A DNA stretch of 64,000 nucleotides from Trileptium ribeirensis. Taxonomy: Eukaryota; Nematoda; Enoplea; Enoplida; Thoracostomopsidae. Positions within the stretch are counted from its first letter, which is position 1; each line of letters begins with the position of its first letter. The translations under genes and the position numbers were made by a program. Where the stretch lies: positions 1-64,000 of the forward strand of contig JASANE010028524.1 of assembly GCA_030248225.1 (NCBI GenBank). Direction: 5' to 3'. The notes below the pieces were generated by a model. It had not been told where the DNA came from. It saw only the letters and a list, made by a program, of their open reading frames with translations, and ran no database searches. Of this stretch, positions 36,601-50,170 are shown piece after piece.

Positions 36601-39600
36601 TTAATCGTATATGATTATTTCGGATGCATATTGGAAGCATACAGTGAAAATACAAATGCTTTCATCAAATTCAGCAGCCCCGATAGCATATAGGCGCATT
36701 CTTGACCTCTGTTTAAATAAGATAAGGTGATAAAATGACAAATATTTTACTATTTGTCATACCAAACTTCAACTGGACAGCAAAGTTGCACCTTCTGATG
36801 AGAGGATTTCGCATAGAAGTATACGAAAACCACTTGTAAAATAAATTGGCAGCGGAAAGAATGCGGACCAAGAAAAATTGATTTTCAGCACTGGATTTTA
36901 ATTTTTCGGTTTTGTTAGCTATTTTCCGTGTTTTCACGCTATTTCCCGTCTGTCTAGTCGTTTCCCGTGCTTTCCTGCTTTTCTGAAAACCCTGTTTAAA
37001 CTGTACTGATTTTGCGAGGTGTGTGGCATGCATGATTCTAAATTTGCATATTTTCACATCCTACTTTCATGCTTGAAAGTACAGCCACAATCCGATGTCC
37101 CTGTTTCTGCCTGTAATGGTTATCTTCAAAAAAAGTATGTCATAGCAGTATTGAATATGCCGGAATAACTCACTTTTGTCGGCGATTGCTCATTCAAGCT
37201 GAACACCTAAGGATTGCACAAAGTCAGCCACATATAAACACACTTGGGTTTATTTTTATAACCTCCATCGAATGGTTCCTATCCAGGAATGCTTAGGTAA
37301 AGAGGAATTCCCGACATAACAGATGTACATGCGGCCAGGCATTATTTTAACTTACTGTCATGTTCAACGATATCTTAATGCCCATGTTAGGACAACTGAA
37401 CACTACGCCATTACCTATACTTGACAGTATTATTTTAAAGTTATCGAGTGTACTGATAAGCTTTTTGTTTTTGCTTAAATGAATAGGAGACTATTGTCGT
37501 TTATTTCATCCGTTATCTCGATATAAAATAGGAAATGCCTTTCTAGCTGAAAACCAGTTTATTAACATGTGCTTTACCCTCAATGTGAATAATTTAGTTT
37601 TTAATTTATTATATATACTATTGAACCCTAAGATCACAAGCACTTTCCTCTTACTTACCTTGTTAAAGTTCTATTTGTATATACATATGTTGTTGTTAAG
37701 TGGTATAACGGCGTATGGTAAAATATTGTCTAAATTTCGAGCTCACTATGACGGCCTGGAATCATATTTCGTTACCCTGACCTTCCCGATCCTCATGTGC
37801 GTTTGGGTAATAAATTGTCTCGTTGCAGTTGTTGCATTGGTTAGTTGTGTCACGTGGCTAACTTTGTAAATCAATATGGCTGCGACTGTTTTGTGCAAAA
37901 CAACCAATGCTTATAATGCAACGAACAGAAAGCGAAAACAGTGTAACAGCCTGGTGGTTGCGTCGAAAATTAGTCTGATTACACTCCGGCAAACTACAAA
38001 ACTATTCAATCGATCCTAGGTCACTGACGCATATAACCGAAAATGAAAATTGTCAACCTTTTGTGCTTAAGTAAACAACGATATCGCGACAATAATTACT
38101 GGATTGCTAAATTACTGACGATATCTTCTGTTGGTATCATTATCAAGCATGATCCGAAATCCGAGACGTATGCTTTAGGTGTATACATACTGTGGTATAA
38201 AATAAGACGGGGTTTAATAAACTATATATAAGGGGAAAAATTTTACACGTTCCAACAGATATACATGGAGTTGGGTTACCGTCATTTCTGTTGTTTTAAT
38301 TTTTAGTCAAACACATTTGCATAGGTGAAAAAATCTTTGTGACAACATTAATTATTTCAAATGCAGTTTTCGTAGTATTAATATACTATACATGCTATAA
38401 ATTTGTTTCAGTAACACGAATTGTTTTTGTTGTGGTTCTTACATGATATCCAAACGTGACATCCCAACCACTAGCCAGGACACTATAGCGATAAAAAATG
38501 AATTGGCATAACTAAACCGACAACAAGTTTTTAAAAAAACATGTCGAAAAGACTAAACTGTCGGCAGAAGACAGCCAAACACAATAAATCAAGAGGAAAA
38601 TTGAATCCAATTCCAAATAATGACCTAGGTCAGAATAAATAAAGATACAAGTTTTGTTAGCTTAGCCATGCAGTAGGCATAATTTAACTATAGAGCAACA
38701 ATGAACTGATAGCGTTTTTCCTTTTATAGCTGCGTTCAGCATATATATTTCGTATTTTTTACATTGACGATGCAACCGTAGTTAGAAATTTCTCTTGGCC
38801 TAAAAGCGCGCTATATCACTAACAAATTCAGTGCCTCAACGAAATAAGTAACGTAAAGGTTTCCTGCATTGTATGTCATTATATTACAAATGGCACCACA
38901 TATAGGAAGATAAGGCAACAGTAAATCAAATGCCAAAAAATATGCTACGTTATACTAAGCGCTCCTAGGTGCTAAAACCTAACTACCGATTATATTCCGT
39001 TAAAATATTAAAATTATTTTTAATATGTAAATTGACTAGAAAAGTAAAATTTATCGTATAGTTTCTCGAAAAGAAGGCCATCAAAACGGCCAATAAATAT
39101 TTATGCCTAAATGAAAGAAGAATGTACTTGATGAAATCCAAAAAAATTGAAATTTAGGCATGAAAAAATGGGTTGTTCACCCTCAGATTGCCAACCAGGG
39201 ACATTGAATAACGGCTTTTATACCGTTATATGTAAAACAACGCGGTACCGGAGCTACAGATGTTAAAATGAAGGTTTATTTAAAGTTTCAAATTTATAAA
39301 CTATATAACAAAGATCCGTGAAAATAGGGTTTTTCAATAAGAATAGGGTAAGATGTTGAGCTAGGAATCTAAATCTCAAAAACTGCATCAGAAAGAGTAA
39401 AGACAAAAATTTTGAGCCCTCATCGATATCGATTCGACCAGGCGTTGCTGAATTATGAGTGTCGCCGAATTTATAATAATCAAATATTGTAAACTAACAC
39501 TATCGTATTTAATTGATGCAAGATCCAACTACCGACGGTATTTACAAATACATACTGGTAAATTCCAGACTAAAGTCACATATTTTCAGGCATATTTGCT

Positions 39601-40870
39601 ATTTATACTAATATATTATAGATGTTCAACGGCCGTCAGCTTAGTAGGAATATTTGGTTCCGGCGGGGGAATTGAGGCAGGAGCAGCGAGTAAATTTTTC
39701 AAATGTGGAAGCCTCTAATAATTGCTAAAATTTGTTATAATGAGCAGAAAATATTGCTAAAGGTCAAACTATCAAATTTCGAGGCGGTGGGACGAAGATA
39801 TGTGGAAATAAATGTGACGTAATCGGGTCCAACTCTTATAGAGGGTAATGCCTTCTGTAGAGACCAAAGACATATAAAATTTATTTTAATTAAAGTTAAT
39901 AAAAATATTTCCTATGTTAAATATTATCAATTAACATATCACATTCCACGTTTTAATTACACTTTGCATAATAGACAGAATTAGATTTGAAACGAATTCT
40001 ATAAACATTTCTACATAGATCAGGTCAAAATCAAAACAAAGACCACCGTACAAAAATAACGCACGATGCTTAATATATAAGATTATATATCACCGCCTGC
40101 GTGGAAAGCTCAGCTGTATCAGTACTTTAATCAATTTTATCAAACTAGTGAGGTAGAGTGGCGTACACCCCCTCACCCTAATAAAATAAGAGTTGGACAA
40201 ACATTTCTACAAGAAATGGGGTAAGGTCAAAAATGCCGATTGAAACATGGTATGTCGTCAAACACAGATTAACATTGGAGTGCAGGGAAGTAACGTACTC
40301 TTCTTTATACAATCTTGATTCGATATATTAATTCTCAGAAATATAGACATTTATCAGAGATTTAGAACCGTGTCATGAGATGTTAACCTTATCACTAATT
40401 GCTTATGCATATAATATCGAAGAAGCCATGCAAGTATGGATAACTAACTCATGAATGCAGAGCTTCACGTCAGCGTCTGCATAGCTATATATAATACGAA
40501 CAAAACAAATTGTAGGACAAACCATAATTATTTAGGTATGGTTTTATGCTTAAGGCTACTTTCTATATTTAAGTAAGGTAATACAATTCTTATGCTTTCT
40601 AGAACCTTCGCGAAAAACAAGTAACGCTCTGCATAGTTCTGAGCGATTGTCTATGGATATTTGTCTACCACCCAAACGTTTAAATGATTAACATCCATCG
40701 AAATGTATATAAATTGATGTTACGATACCGATGCGATACCATTTAGGCAGTCTCATTTAGGAAAACAACGTACATTAAGAAGAGTTTTAGGAAAACTCAC
40801 GTTTGGTAACGTTGATATATTAAGGAACCGTGAGACAATTTATTTGGTACTTACAATTCCCCCCTATATC
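33690..40870. other. Gene-poor unique region
   Basis: No recognisable exon. The longest frames are 36713-37057 (minus, 114 codons, basic) and 37567-37869 (plus, hydrophobic because T-rich); neither resembles a known family. A 27-bp sequence (ttcgaatctcagctcactcc...) is duplicated at about 35082-35108 and 35117-35143. Confidence 0.4.
35082..35143. repeat. Short tandem duplication
   Basis: Two copies of ttcgaatctcagctcactcc plus aaattcc, separated by a few bases. Confidence 0.9.
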
Positions 40871-40871
40871 A

Positions 40872-41597
40872 GAGGGGGAACTTGAAAAGATTACTATAAG
40901 GGGCGGAACTTGAATTGAACAATTTAATAAATTTAACCGCTCCAGTCTTAACCTTAAGACTGCAATTGTCCACGGGGGATGATTCCCAGTCCAGCACTAC
41001 CAGACTAGCCCTTAAGAGGGCTGTTGGGATAAATTAGCCATGAAAAGGGCTGTTGGGATATGAAACACATAAACCAAAAGGGAACTATTCCGCGATATGA
41101 ACACACAGCGATTGGAACGCATCTTGCTGGTAGCGGTCGCGCCATCAGAACTCGTTGAGATAACCAAGCAGCATATCGCGACCCACATCAGGAATGTGAT
41201 TTGTTAGAATCTTACGCAGCCCACTGGTCGCTGTGCACGACTGACCCCGGACGAACAACCGCTTGGAGAATTGGAATCAGCGTTGCCGCGTCTCGCCTCT
41301 CGACCACCTCAATGTACCCCCAGCCGGTGTGGTGCTAGTATCCACGATGCCAAACACCCATACGTTAGACTGAGGACCACGACCATGGCCCCCCACCCGT
41401 ATAGGATGTCGCTCGCCGAGGTCACACGCATGCGCCTCAATAGTCACTCACGCGCCTTTAGTTGTTCGTATTCTTAATTCTTATTATTTCAAACACACTG
41501 AAATTTCGTAGGGGAAAAACTTGAAAAGAGCACTACAGGGGGAGGGGGGAACTTGAAAAGATATTCTAGGGGATGGAGGAAACTTGAATTGATCCGT
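40872..41597. mobile_element. GC-rich segment between direct repeats
   Basis: A repeat of the form gggggaacttgaaaagat ... acttgaattga occurs at 40873-40922 and again at 41543-41592, with a partial extra copy at 41513. The segment between (40975-41470) is clearly more GC-rich than its surroundings, with two copies of agggctgttgggata (41015-41062) and a short plus-strand frame (41271-41477) of unknown type. It could be a small retroelement or an inserted foreign fragment. No retroviral domains are visible. Confidence 0.35.
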
Positions 41598-41599
41598 TT

Positions 41600-42091
41600 A
41601 TCCTAATAATACTTGCTGCTAGGATTGTTGTTTCCACAGGCGAAGTCCCATAGTACACAGCAGTAGTATGGAATTTGTAATTCGTGTATTTCGTGTCCAT
41701 AACAAGATATTCTGAAGGAACGAAGACATAGAGCAGAGACGTACGAATGATGAAACCGAGGCAACGACTCTCCCACGTCCATTCGCCTCAGATTTTGGTT
41801 GATGGTGCAAATTGACTCCCACAATTCTGGGATTTGAAAACCATTCAACGCCAAAGTAAAAAAATATGGTCAGTCTGCTAAACCTTGTCTCGCATTAATA
41901 AAATTTTAATTACGCTGCCTAAATTGTACTACATACTCCAACTGATAAATACGAACCGAGTAGAGTCATAAACTAAGGACTCAGGTTCAAATCCCACTTC
42001 TGTCGACATTTCTTTATATGTTCAGCTATCAGGTTAGCTTAAAAACAAATCACGTTTGCGCGTGCTACGAAATGCTATTGTGATCGTGCAA
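41600..42091. other. Unique region, no gene seen
   Basis: Two overlapping minus-strand frames (41603-41854) are unrecognised. A lone tRNA B-box-like ggttcaaatcc sits at 41984 without a matching A box. Confidence 0.35.
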
Positions 42092-42522
42092 GCCTGCTGA
42101 ATTTCCGACTCCTACTGAGGTGAGGTTATAATATTTGTGAACAGGGGCATAAATATTTTTTATCCTGCTCAATTTCCGACTCCTACTGAGGTGAGGTTAT
42201 AATATTTGTGAACAGGGGCATAAATATTTTTTTATCCTGCTCAATTTCCGACTCCTACTGAGGTGAGGTTATAATATTTGTGAACAGGGGCATAAATATT
42301 TTTTATCCTGCTCAATTTCCGACTCCTTCTGAGGTGAGGTTATAATATTTGTGAACAGGGGCATAAATATTTTTTATCCTGCTCAATTGCCGACTTCTTA
42401 CTGAGGTGAGGTTATAATATTTGTGAACAGGGGCATAAATATTTTTTTATCCTGCTCAATTTCCGACTCCTACTGAGGTGAGGTTATAATATTTGTGAAC
42501 AGGGGCATAAATATTTTTTATT
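42092..42522. repeat. 71-bp tandem repeat, 6 copies
   Basis: The unit contains tgctcaatttccgactccta and gaacaggggcataaatattt. Copies differ mainly in the length of the T run (5-7) and single substitutions. Confidence 0.95.
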
Positions 42523-44848
42523 CTAGCTAGCTCCCTGAAGTTTCCGAAATGGTGGTGCTAGTAGTAGTAAAGACGGTACACATTCTCGAAATTGCTTTGT
42601 TTTCTATTCTCGTTCCCTTAAAAACAAAATTTTTCGTCTGGTACTTTTATTACGAAATTGTTCAATTTCTATCCGCAAACATATTTAACGACTGATAGCA
42701 CATCGTTTACAACACACTTACAGCATCCGTTGATGTAAGTTCAAAAAATTTTTATGCTTTACGCTCTAATCTGATACATTTCTTCTGCATTCGGTTTAAG
42801 AGATTCTATCTCGGAGCTGATAAGGTCGCCAAAAATTAGAGTTACTGAATATTAATATCGAAATTAACAAGAATAAACGAATATCATGCTCAAGCAATCT
42901 GTTTGGGGTTCATAGTACATTATGTCTCTTAGGATAGTATAAAAACCAATCTACTTTTAGCCGGAAGCTTAATGACGTTTACACAGACGAGAAATTATAT
43001 AAATATGAGTTTAGTAATACGTAGAGCTTTTGACATTTCTGCATCAAATTTTAAATATTATTGACAAGCACTTTCTTAATATTTATCCATTCTAAATTAT
43101 TGCAAAAGTTCCGGCGACCGCTAATGGATAGCAGAGGTAAATTATGGTGACAGGTGAAATTGCAGACTATGTTATACAATATAATTCCATATGGACTCAG
43201 TAATAAATATTCCAGTAAAGGGAAAGTGTCACGAGTTAGTTCAATAAATAAAATATTTTTAATTTAGTGTCATACAACAATAAAGTGTGGTATTTCTTAG
43301 GGGATTTCCCGCTGATTAGTGGTCTCTAATAAAATTTTGTATATAGGAAAAAACTATTCCATTCCATTCTCAAACCTTTTCCTAGGATTTGTTTACAAAG
43401 CATCTAGTTAAAAGTGTGACAAACTTTAATCATTAAAAATAATTTTTTATTTTCAAGCTATTTCCAATTTAAATACAACGTTTTTCGACATCTTGAGCAA
43501 AGACGCGGTAATCATGATTGCCTCTTGTCACAATTTTGCTATGGTGTGCATAACAGATTAGCCGAAACATCGCTGCCGAAATACACGTCTTGATACAATC
43601 TGCCAAAACTAAGCGGCGAAAGGGCTTTGAGACCGACTTGAATTTATGTTCAAGTAAGGTACCTCGTGTAGCTGTGGTTGATCAAGGTCGAACGGCCAGT
43701 ATTGCCAACTACCAAGTATATTGGGACAGAATATGAGAACATAAATATATTCATGTATACTGTTCATGTACACACTGTTGAGATCTCTAAAACACTTGTG
43801 GAAAATACCAAGAGTACGCAAAAGAAGCTGCTGCTTTAATAAAATTCGGAATTACACACGTATAAAATTCATAGTGCCCGAATGCGACTCATTAGTGCCC
43901 AGAGTGAGACTTATCAGTACCAACGTGCGACTGTTGCGCACCCCAGTCAGACTGTTGAGTACCCAAGTGCCAAGGTTGGTGCCCGAGCGTGATGACTATG
44001 GTGCCCCAGTGGGGAAATGCCTAATATTTATGACGTTTGTACAGTAAAGTGAAGAAATGTATGAAGATCGGATCGGAACCTATTAGATTTAGAAAGAACC
44101 ATACTCGTTGAGGAGACAAAACCTGACCGAAAATTGCAAGCCACGTTTTGAAAGAACAAGAACAAAGCATTCGTTGTCAATATTGCACCTGGTGATGAGT
44201 GTTTTAAACCATTGTACGGAAACCTGTAGGGACCGTTTCTTCGTTGACATTTACGGATCCGTTGCTATGCATTCCAAAAAATCTTTGTATTTATCACAAA
44301 GCAGAGTGAATAAGCAAACGATCACCAAAATTTCACCTATATCAGACCAAGTACACACCGTAAGAACGTTAGACTCGTTAAAGTTTGGACTGTTTTTGAA
44401 ACCAGTGTCGCACTTCTATTTGTTATATGTCGATTTTAAGTTCCATGGTTTTACCAAACTTTCTGTTTTTAATACTGAATAGATGGGTGGCACCGGCTAC
44501 CTTCTCACTGAATCTTAGATTGAACAGACAGAGATTTAAAGCATGAGCACACATACACATAGTGTCGTATTTATCGTCCCCAAAATCTCCATTTGGGGCC
44601 TGGAGGGCACCCGGGTCAGGAGAAGACGCGTCCGAATCGTGATAGCTGATAAAAATTAATCTCGAAACTTAGTCGTAGCCATGCGATATTTTTCCGACTG
44701 CAATTATCTTGTGCATAAATTGTGTAAATACATGTGGGAATAGCTATCCACTCGAGTATAGCAATATTGGAGTGCAGTCTCGCCAGACGTAGGGTCCGCA
44801 ATCCTTGCTTCGGTTGAGGACGGTGTGGCATAAGCACGTCACTGCATA
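42523..44848. other. Gene-poor unique region
   Basis: The 124-codon plus-strand frame 44108-44482 and the 93-codon frame 43766-44047 match nothing I know. The latter contains several diverged repeats of agtgcccnnngtgcgact (43876-43980), so it is partly a minisatellite. Confidence 0.4.
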
Positions 44849-44968
44849 CACAAGACAAATACCGGCGGTGAGGGTTTGCCGATAACGACACAAGACAAAT
44901 ACCGGCGGTGAGGGTTTGCCGATAAAGACACAAGACAAATATCGGCGGTGAGGGTTTGCCGATAACGC
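44849..44968. repeat. 40-bp tandem triplicate
   Basis: Three near-identical copies of a 40-bp unit containing caagacaaataccggcggtg and agggtttgccgata. Confidence 0.95.
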
Positions 44969-45493
44969 GCCTATTACATTAGGGCGGTAAGTAGATCCGG
45001 AAGTAAGATATGACATTTTAATCCCTTGTTCAGCAATATTAGCAATTATCAATGTCTGATTACGTCCGGGTTAATGGATCATTTGGAATTAGAACCACCA
45101 ACATTGAACGACCTCATTCGTTTAAGAATTCATATTCATTTCATTTCACTCAGAATTCATTTCATTCATAATCTTCGCACAAGACTCGCAATATTAATCA
45201 GTATAGTGCAATTGACCTTTTAATTCGCCTAAAGTTAACTCTTTAGTACCTTACGGAAGTATGTTTAAATCAACAAAACAAACAAAAAACATCCAGCAAT
45301 GATTTATATATAGTATAAAAGTTTAGTTCAAACAATTTTAGCGGTGACAACAAAACTAGATATATAATACTTAATAATTGCTTAATAAAGAACATCGTTA
45401 AACACTAAGCATTAAAATAAATATACAGTGAACTTTAACCCCCAAAACCCGTTATGTATTTACAACGACGATATATATTTATATGTACTTCCA

Positions 45494-45850
45494 AGCACTG
45501 ACTTGCCGATTCAGAAATTCTTGACGTGAAAATCTCGGTTCTCAAACCATCTTTGGTTAACAAATAATTCTAATAAATCTTATTTTTATTTATCAAGGTC
45601 TGTTAACTGGGGACCTAGAACACCTTCTCCCGTCCATCCATTTTCTGGGCCAGATATTGCTTCTAACTTCTATGCTCTGACTGGCGGAACCAGAAACTCC
45701 TAATGTGGGGAGCTCGGTCCTCGACTTGGTTAACTAATAATTCTAATACTTCTTATTTATCAAATTTTTGATTGATCAGGCAAGGTCTGTTAACTGGGGA
45801 CCTAGCTAACCTTCTCCCGTTCCTCTCCTCTCTGGGGTAGCTACTGCTGC
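45494..45850. repeat. Diverged tandem duplication of about 180 bp
   Basis: 45494-45665 and 45674-45850 share gtctgttaactggggaccta, accttctcccgt and aataattctaata in the same order. The second copy is clearly diverged. Confidence 0.75.
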
Positions 45851-48387
45851 TAAGCTGTAAAACCATATTCCTACGTTTATATGATATATAATTTACTTTG
45901 AAATAATGATTAATACATTCAGTCAAGAAATAGTTAATGTTAACTTCTGTTATAATCAAGTAGTAGGCTATTTATATTTAATATGTATATAGACAAATAT
46001 ATACACTTGTAATCATTAGGCGCTTCCAGATGATAGGTGGGGTGTCCAATCTTCAGGCAGTCGGTTGAAGCTTGGGAAAATCGCCACCGGCTGCACCAAA
46101 TACCGTTTTATACGGCAAATATGTTGAGATTTGGAGCAATAGGAACATCGTTCCCCCATCAGAAATTACTAAAGTCTTCTTCCGCTGTATAAATTCATAG
46201 TCTATTTATAAATACACCATTCTCTTATAACTACATACTACGTTTGCTTACTATAAAGTTGAGACTTGAGAGGTATACAATTTTATGACTATAAAAAGGT
46301 AGTTTCGAAGTTCGAAGCGGCTTAATTTGAAACGTAAAAGCTAAATGTGTCAGCAGTCCTGTGTATGAAAGAAATGAAATCGAAAAGGAATAGTGAAATT
46401 ATAAACACTGTCGTCGTTGTTATTTTGTTCATTTACTGCTACAAAACGCGGAACTTGATTCATTTCTGCTAGCATATTTAATGTGATACGTAGTCAAGAG
46501 GAAGTGATCATTATTAATTAAATAGAAAATAGCGGAAATGTAAACGAATGAACCAGTATCACACAGAGAATAACTATGGCAAAGTGTGAGCAGAGTCGAG
46601 CTGCGAATACAGCCTAAATTCGAACGTCCAACGCATATACCAAGTGGAATATATACGAGAAACACCCACGAACGAATCGGCGACACATTGAAAACAACCA
46701 CTTGAAAATGTAATCATAAACTGTGAGAAGAGCCGAGCGAAGACCAGAGTCTAAATCCTGTTCTCTAGCGCATAGAGCAAGTAAAAAAATAAGCGAAATG
46801 CAGAAGATCGAGCCGGTGTTACAATAGAAAACACCTATATATATTCCAAAGTGTAATCATCAATCGAGTCCGCTTTGCGAGTGAAAATAATTTATTTTTT
46901 ATTGAACAATTTCACGTATACTTTTTTTATATTGGCGACGCACAGACTGGCTACGGGCACAGTAAGGTACCGACGAAGCGACCGAATACCACACCGTTTT
47001 TACCCAGCATACTTTTCTACAAACCCTTGAGTTTTATATTCTATTTTCCTTCAAACATTTGAGTTTTATAATTTCGTCCTACTATAAACCAACCTAACTG
47101 ATGCAAACCGAAAACCTATATATACACATTTGGTTCTTTGGTTTATCCACTGCCACTACCAGAGCAGCTAATCTAATTATAGTTCTGGATGGAGATGGAG
47201 AGTTCCCATATAGTTATTATCAAATCATCGCTGTCAACAACTCTTAACCACAAATACTGTGCATGGTTCGGCTTTTTCGCCGATCGGCAAAACTCGGATG
47301 CCGGTCTGTGATATCGATACACTGCGGCTATTTATTACGGAAACCATTGACGATATGGTCGAAATTTGTATTGCAGTGCAAAAACGGTGGCGTTGGAAAT
47401 GGTTGTGCCCGGTGATGCCCAGATTTGGATGCTGTGGCCCAACAATTGAACAGGCACCCACAAATTAGCAACAGGGGCCCCAGACTTTAGATCATTCTAA
47501 CACGACTGTGTCAGATGTATGATATGTTATACTCGTGCATGGATCTATCGTTTAAAGTAAAACAATAATTTACTTCATTTACTACCAAGGTTTTATCAGA
47601 ACGTAGTGAAACGCAGTGGAGATTGTGTGTTGCAGGCCTATTTTACTGTATTTTACTGCCAAGGTTTATTATAAATGCTGCAATGTCCGAATTAATGTTA
47701 ATAACGTTATAGGTAGTGTAGTTATAGTAATAAAGATAACTATTATACAAAAAAAGGTGAACACAATACTGACTATTAATAAAAATTAAGCATATTGTCG
47801 TGAAACTAGCCGCGGGATCTATGCATTAAGACTAAGTTTTACGGTACAATTGGATGGTGTTGTATAGTTTTGGTTCAGTCCATTGCGTGTATTGAGACGT
47901 ACGGCTAGGCTTACGCGCTAGAATAGCTGCTTTTCAACCACACACCCTCTTTGTTTTATTTAGGATGAATATTCAACACAAACCAATCATAGATTAACTT
48001 TGTAATAGACACTTGTGTAGCTGCCACTATCGTTTGAGACTAATGTATTAGAAGTGAAGAAGTTTAGGCTAAACGATCGACTACGCACAAGCTCGGGCCT
48101 AACAGCCGGCCCGAGCCGGAGATTCAAAGTCTAGCTCCTTCTCAGCGCTATGCAGGAGTGCAAAAGAACTGGTGGGGCACCTTCAAAATTGCAGGTCAGG
48201 CGCTAGGAAAATATAGCAGGAGGGGACTTGTGGTGGATGTACTTCGTTCAAAAAGTGCAGATTACCACACTCTCACTCTTGAGACTCCCTTGTCTCTATA
48301 ACGTATCGAACTGTGGCAGAAAGAAGTTTTAAACAATAGTCTGGAAATATCAAAATCAAGTCTATGCTAACTGCCCCGACAGTTAAC
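45851..48387. other. Gene-poor region, one ambiguous small ORF
   Basis: At 47234-47468 both strands stay open for about 70 codons; the plus frame includes DIDTLRLFITETIDDMVEI. The local GC content is above background. This might be an exon or an old transposon piece; I cannot choose a strand. The rest shows no gene. Confidence 0.3.
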
Positions 48388-48494
48388 TAAAACGGTGTTC
48401 ACGCGCTCAAAATTTTTGTTCAAAACTCAAATTTGAACGAAAGGTTTGAGCTCAAAATTTGATGAAAAGTTTGAGTATGTGAACACGCCTTTAG
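48388..48494. mobile_element. Palindromic MITE, TGTTCAC family, copy 1
   Basis: The left end (ggtgttcacgcgctcaaaat) is inverted at the right end (aaagtttgagtatgtgaacacgcc). The whole 107 bp folds back on itself through gctcaaatttg-type blocks. It belongs with the copies at 59950-60248, 60563-60660 and 60661-60994. Confidence 0.8.
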
Positions 48495-49320
48495 CTTGGT
48501 GCTGTTATATAACGACTCGCTATGGATAGTCTCAGGTTGTATTCCCTCTCGTAAGTTTATAGTGCGTTCGGTCGGCTCGTTTACGATGCCATGTTTACTG
48601 TGCTTTAGTAAACTATAATTATTGCTTGATTATATAACGTACTATTGCTTACTTTGATTTTCATGTTACATGATTTCCGTTAGTGAGTTTCTGTTACTGG
48701 TTACAACTTTATGTTGTGATGACCAGCCAATTGTTCTGCTAAGGTAAGCTATTACCTCAGCTTGTTAGCTCCAAAAATATCATAAGAGGAACATCTGTAG
48801 GGTCCTGGTTGCTATACGCATCACAATTTTATTTTTTTATAATGAAGCCGCCACAGCCGTGCTTTGTGTACCATCACCGAAATTTATTTGAGTAACCGAA
48901 TATTTTGTCCATACACCATCGATATAGGATTTTCGACCTCTTGTTTAAATATAAGACTTTCTCAAAATGTATATAGTTGTTTATTCAATATTTACAATAC
49001 TGCTTTGGTGATAAGGATTCAGAAGCTAATCCAATTACGGAATGTATCAGAAGCGTGTAGGTGGTGTAAAGCAAGAAAGGTTAACTAAAAATATGACAGC
49101 AGCCAGCACTACGTTAACTGGCCTGGTGTTAAATCAAAATATTGTTTGTTTGCACTTTTGTGTAACGCGACGTTTCGAAAATAGATTGTGATAACAGTCT
49201 GTTTTCACTGGCTCCTAAAATCTACTACTTCGTGTACGTTACTTGCGATACATAAAGGTAATGTTTGCATAAAGTATACACTGTTATATTTATATAATAT
49301 ATAGAGCATATTGTACATGT
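48495..49320. other. Unique region, no gene seen
   Basis: AT-rich with no supportable feature. Confidence 0.35.
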
Positions 49321-49595
49321 TGTAGTCCAAGCGCCTATTCCATCAAATTGTCAATTTGACTGGTCAAAAACTCCAATTTCAGCTAGGTCCGATCTGAACT
49401 CGAATTGTAGTTTTTTCAGTCTAAACTGTCACAGTCCAATCTGTGGTTTTGTTACAGAAATATCGCGGTAAACTGAAAAACCACGGATTGAAGTCTGAAC
49501 CAGACTAAATTACAGTAGGAGTTCTACCATTGGACTACAATTGGAGTTCTGGCTAGCCAAATTGGCAATTTGACTGAATCGGTGTTGGGACTACG
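49321..49595. mobile_element. 275-bp foldback MITE
   Basis: The ends tgtagtccaagcgcctattc and gaatcggtgttgggactacg are inverted repeats, and pairing continues inward through catcaaattgtcaatttgac / caaattggcaatttgactga and ctccaattt / aattggag. The total terminal inverted repeat is about 70 bp, imperfect. No coding capacity. Confidence 0.75.
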
Positions 49596-49971
49596 ATATA
49601 TATACACTCCAGCGGTACGTTTTTATTAATACATGCTGATGGAATGGCAAAGGTGCCCAACCGGGGAAGATGTTGCACTAACGATCTCAGCCGGTTTGGG
49701 TTGAGCTGTGGTGCATCCCCACTGATCGAGTCTAGTCAGGTAGGGTTGGACTTTAATTTGAAATTTAAAATCTAACTATACAGCATTTGCGCCTTGGTTT
49801 TCAAAAGTTTATTAGTATTATAGCAGCAAAATTTGGTGCAAAACACGTTCCCTGAATGCCCTAAATTAAGTGTCATGTCAGTTTTGTCGGGAATTCCAGT
49901 TGCTCGCTAAGCCAGTGAGGCATTGTTCTTCCTAGTTTATTTCCCGAATTAAGACAGGGGTACATGTCAAC

Positions 49972-50170
49972 TTTAAGGGCCGGACGTTATAACGTTAGAA
50001 AAAGAAGAACTTAGAGCGGGGGGTTCGGGGGGGGGCGGGCGGCAGCCCCCGACTTAAGCTTTGGCTTAATACATGGCTCATATAGGGACCTTAGCTTAGG
50101 TTAAGACTAAGGCTTAGGCTTTGTATATGGAGAACGGCATGGCATGCATTATACTTCGGCCCCTAAACTT
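49972..50170 (+). repeat. Dispersed repeat family R, copy 1
   Basis: Contains cgttataacgttagaaaaag, a G run (ggggggttcggggggggg), cagcccccgactta, ggctcatatagggaccttag, several gcttaggct motifs and gagaacggcatggcatgcat. Parts of the same order recur at 53640-53862 and, inverted, at 59875-60365. Confidence 0.65.

Noticed and set aside
36713..37057. 114-codon minus-strand ORF as a gene
   Set aside because: Unrecognised, basic composition, no splice signals; codons look like random AT-rich sequence.
37567..37869. Small membrane protein
   Set aside because: The hydrophobic translation follows from T-rich DNA; there is no splice context or recognisable family.
41960..42000. tRNA gene suggested by ggttcaaatccc
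   Set aside because: Only a B-box-like word is present; no A box, acceptor stem or anticodon arm could be drawn.
44108..44482. 124-codon plus-strand ORF as a gene
   Set aside because: No family resemblance and no supporting exon signals.
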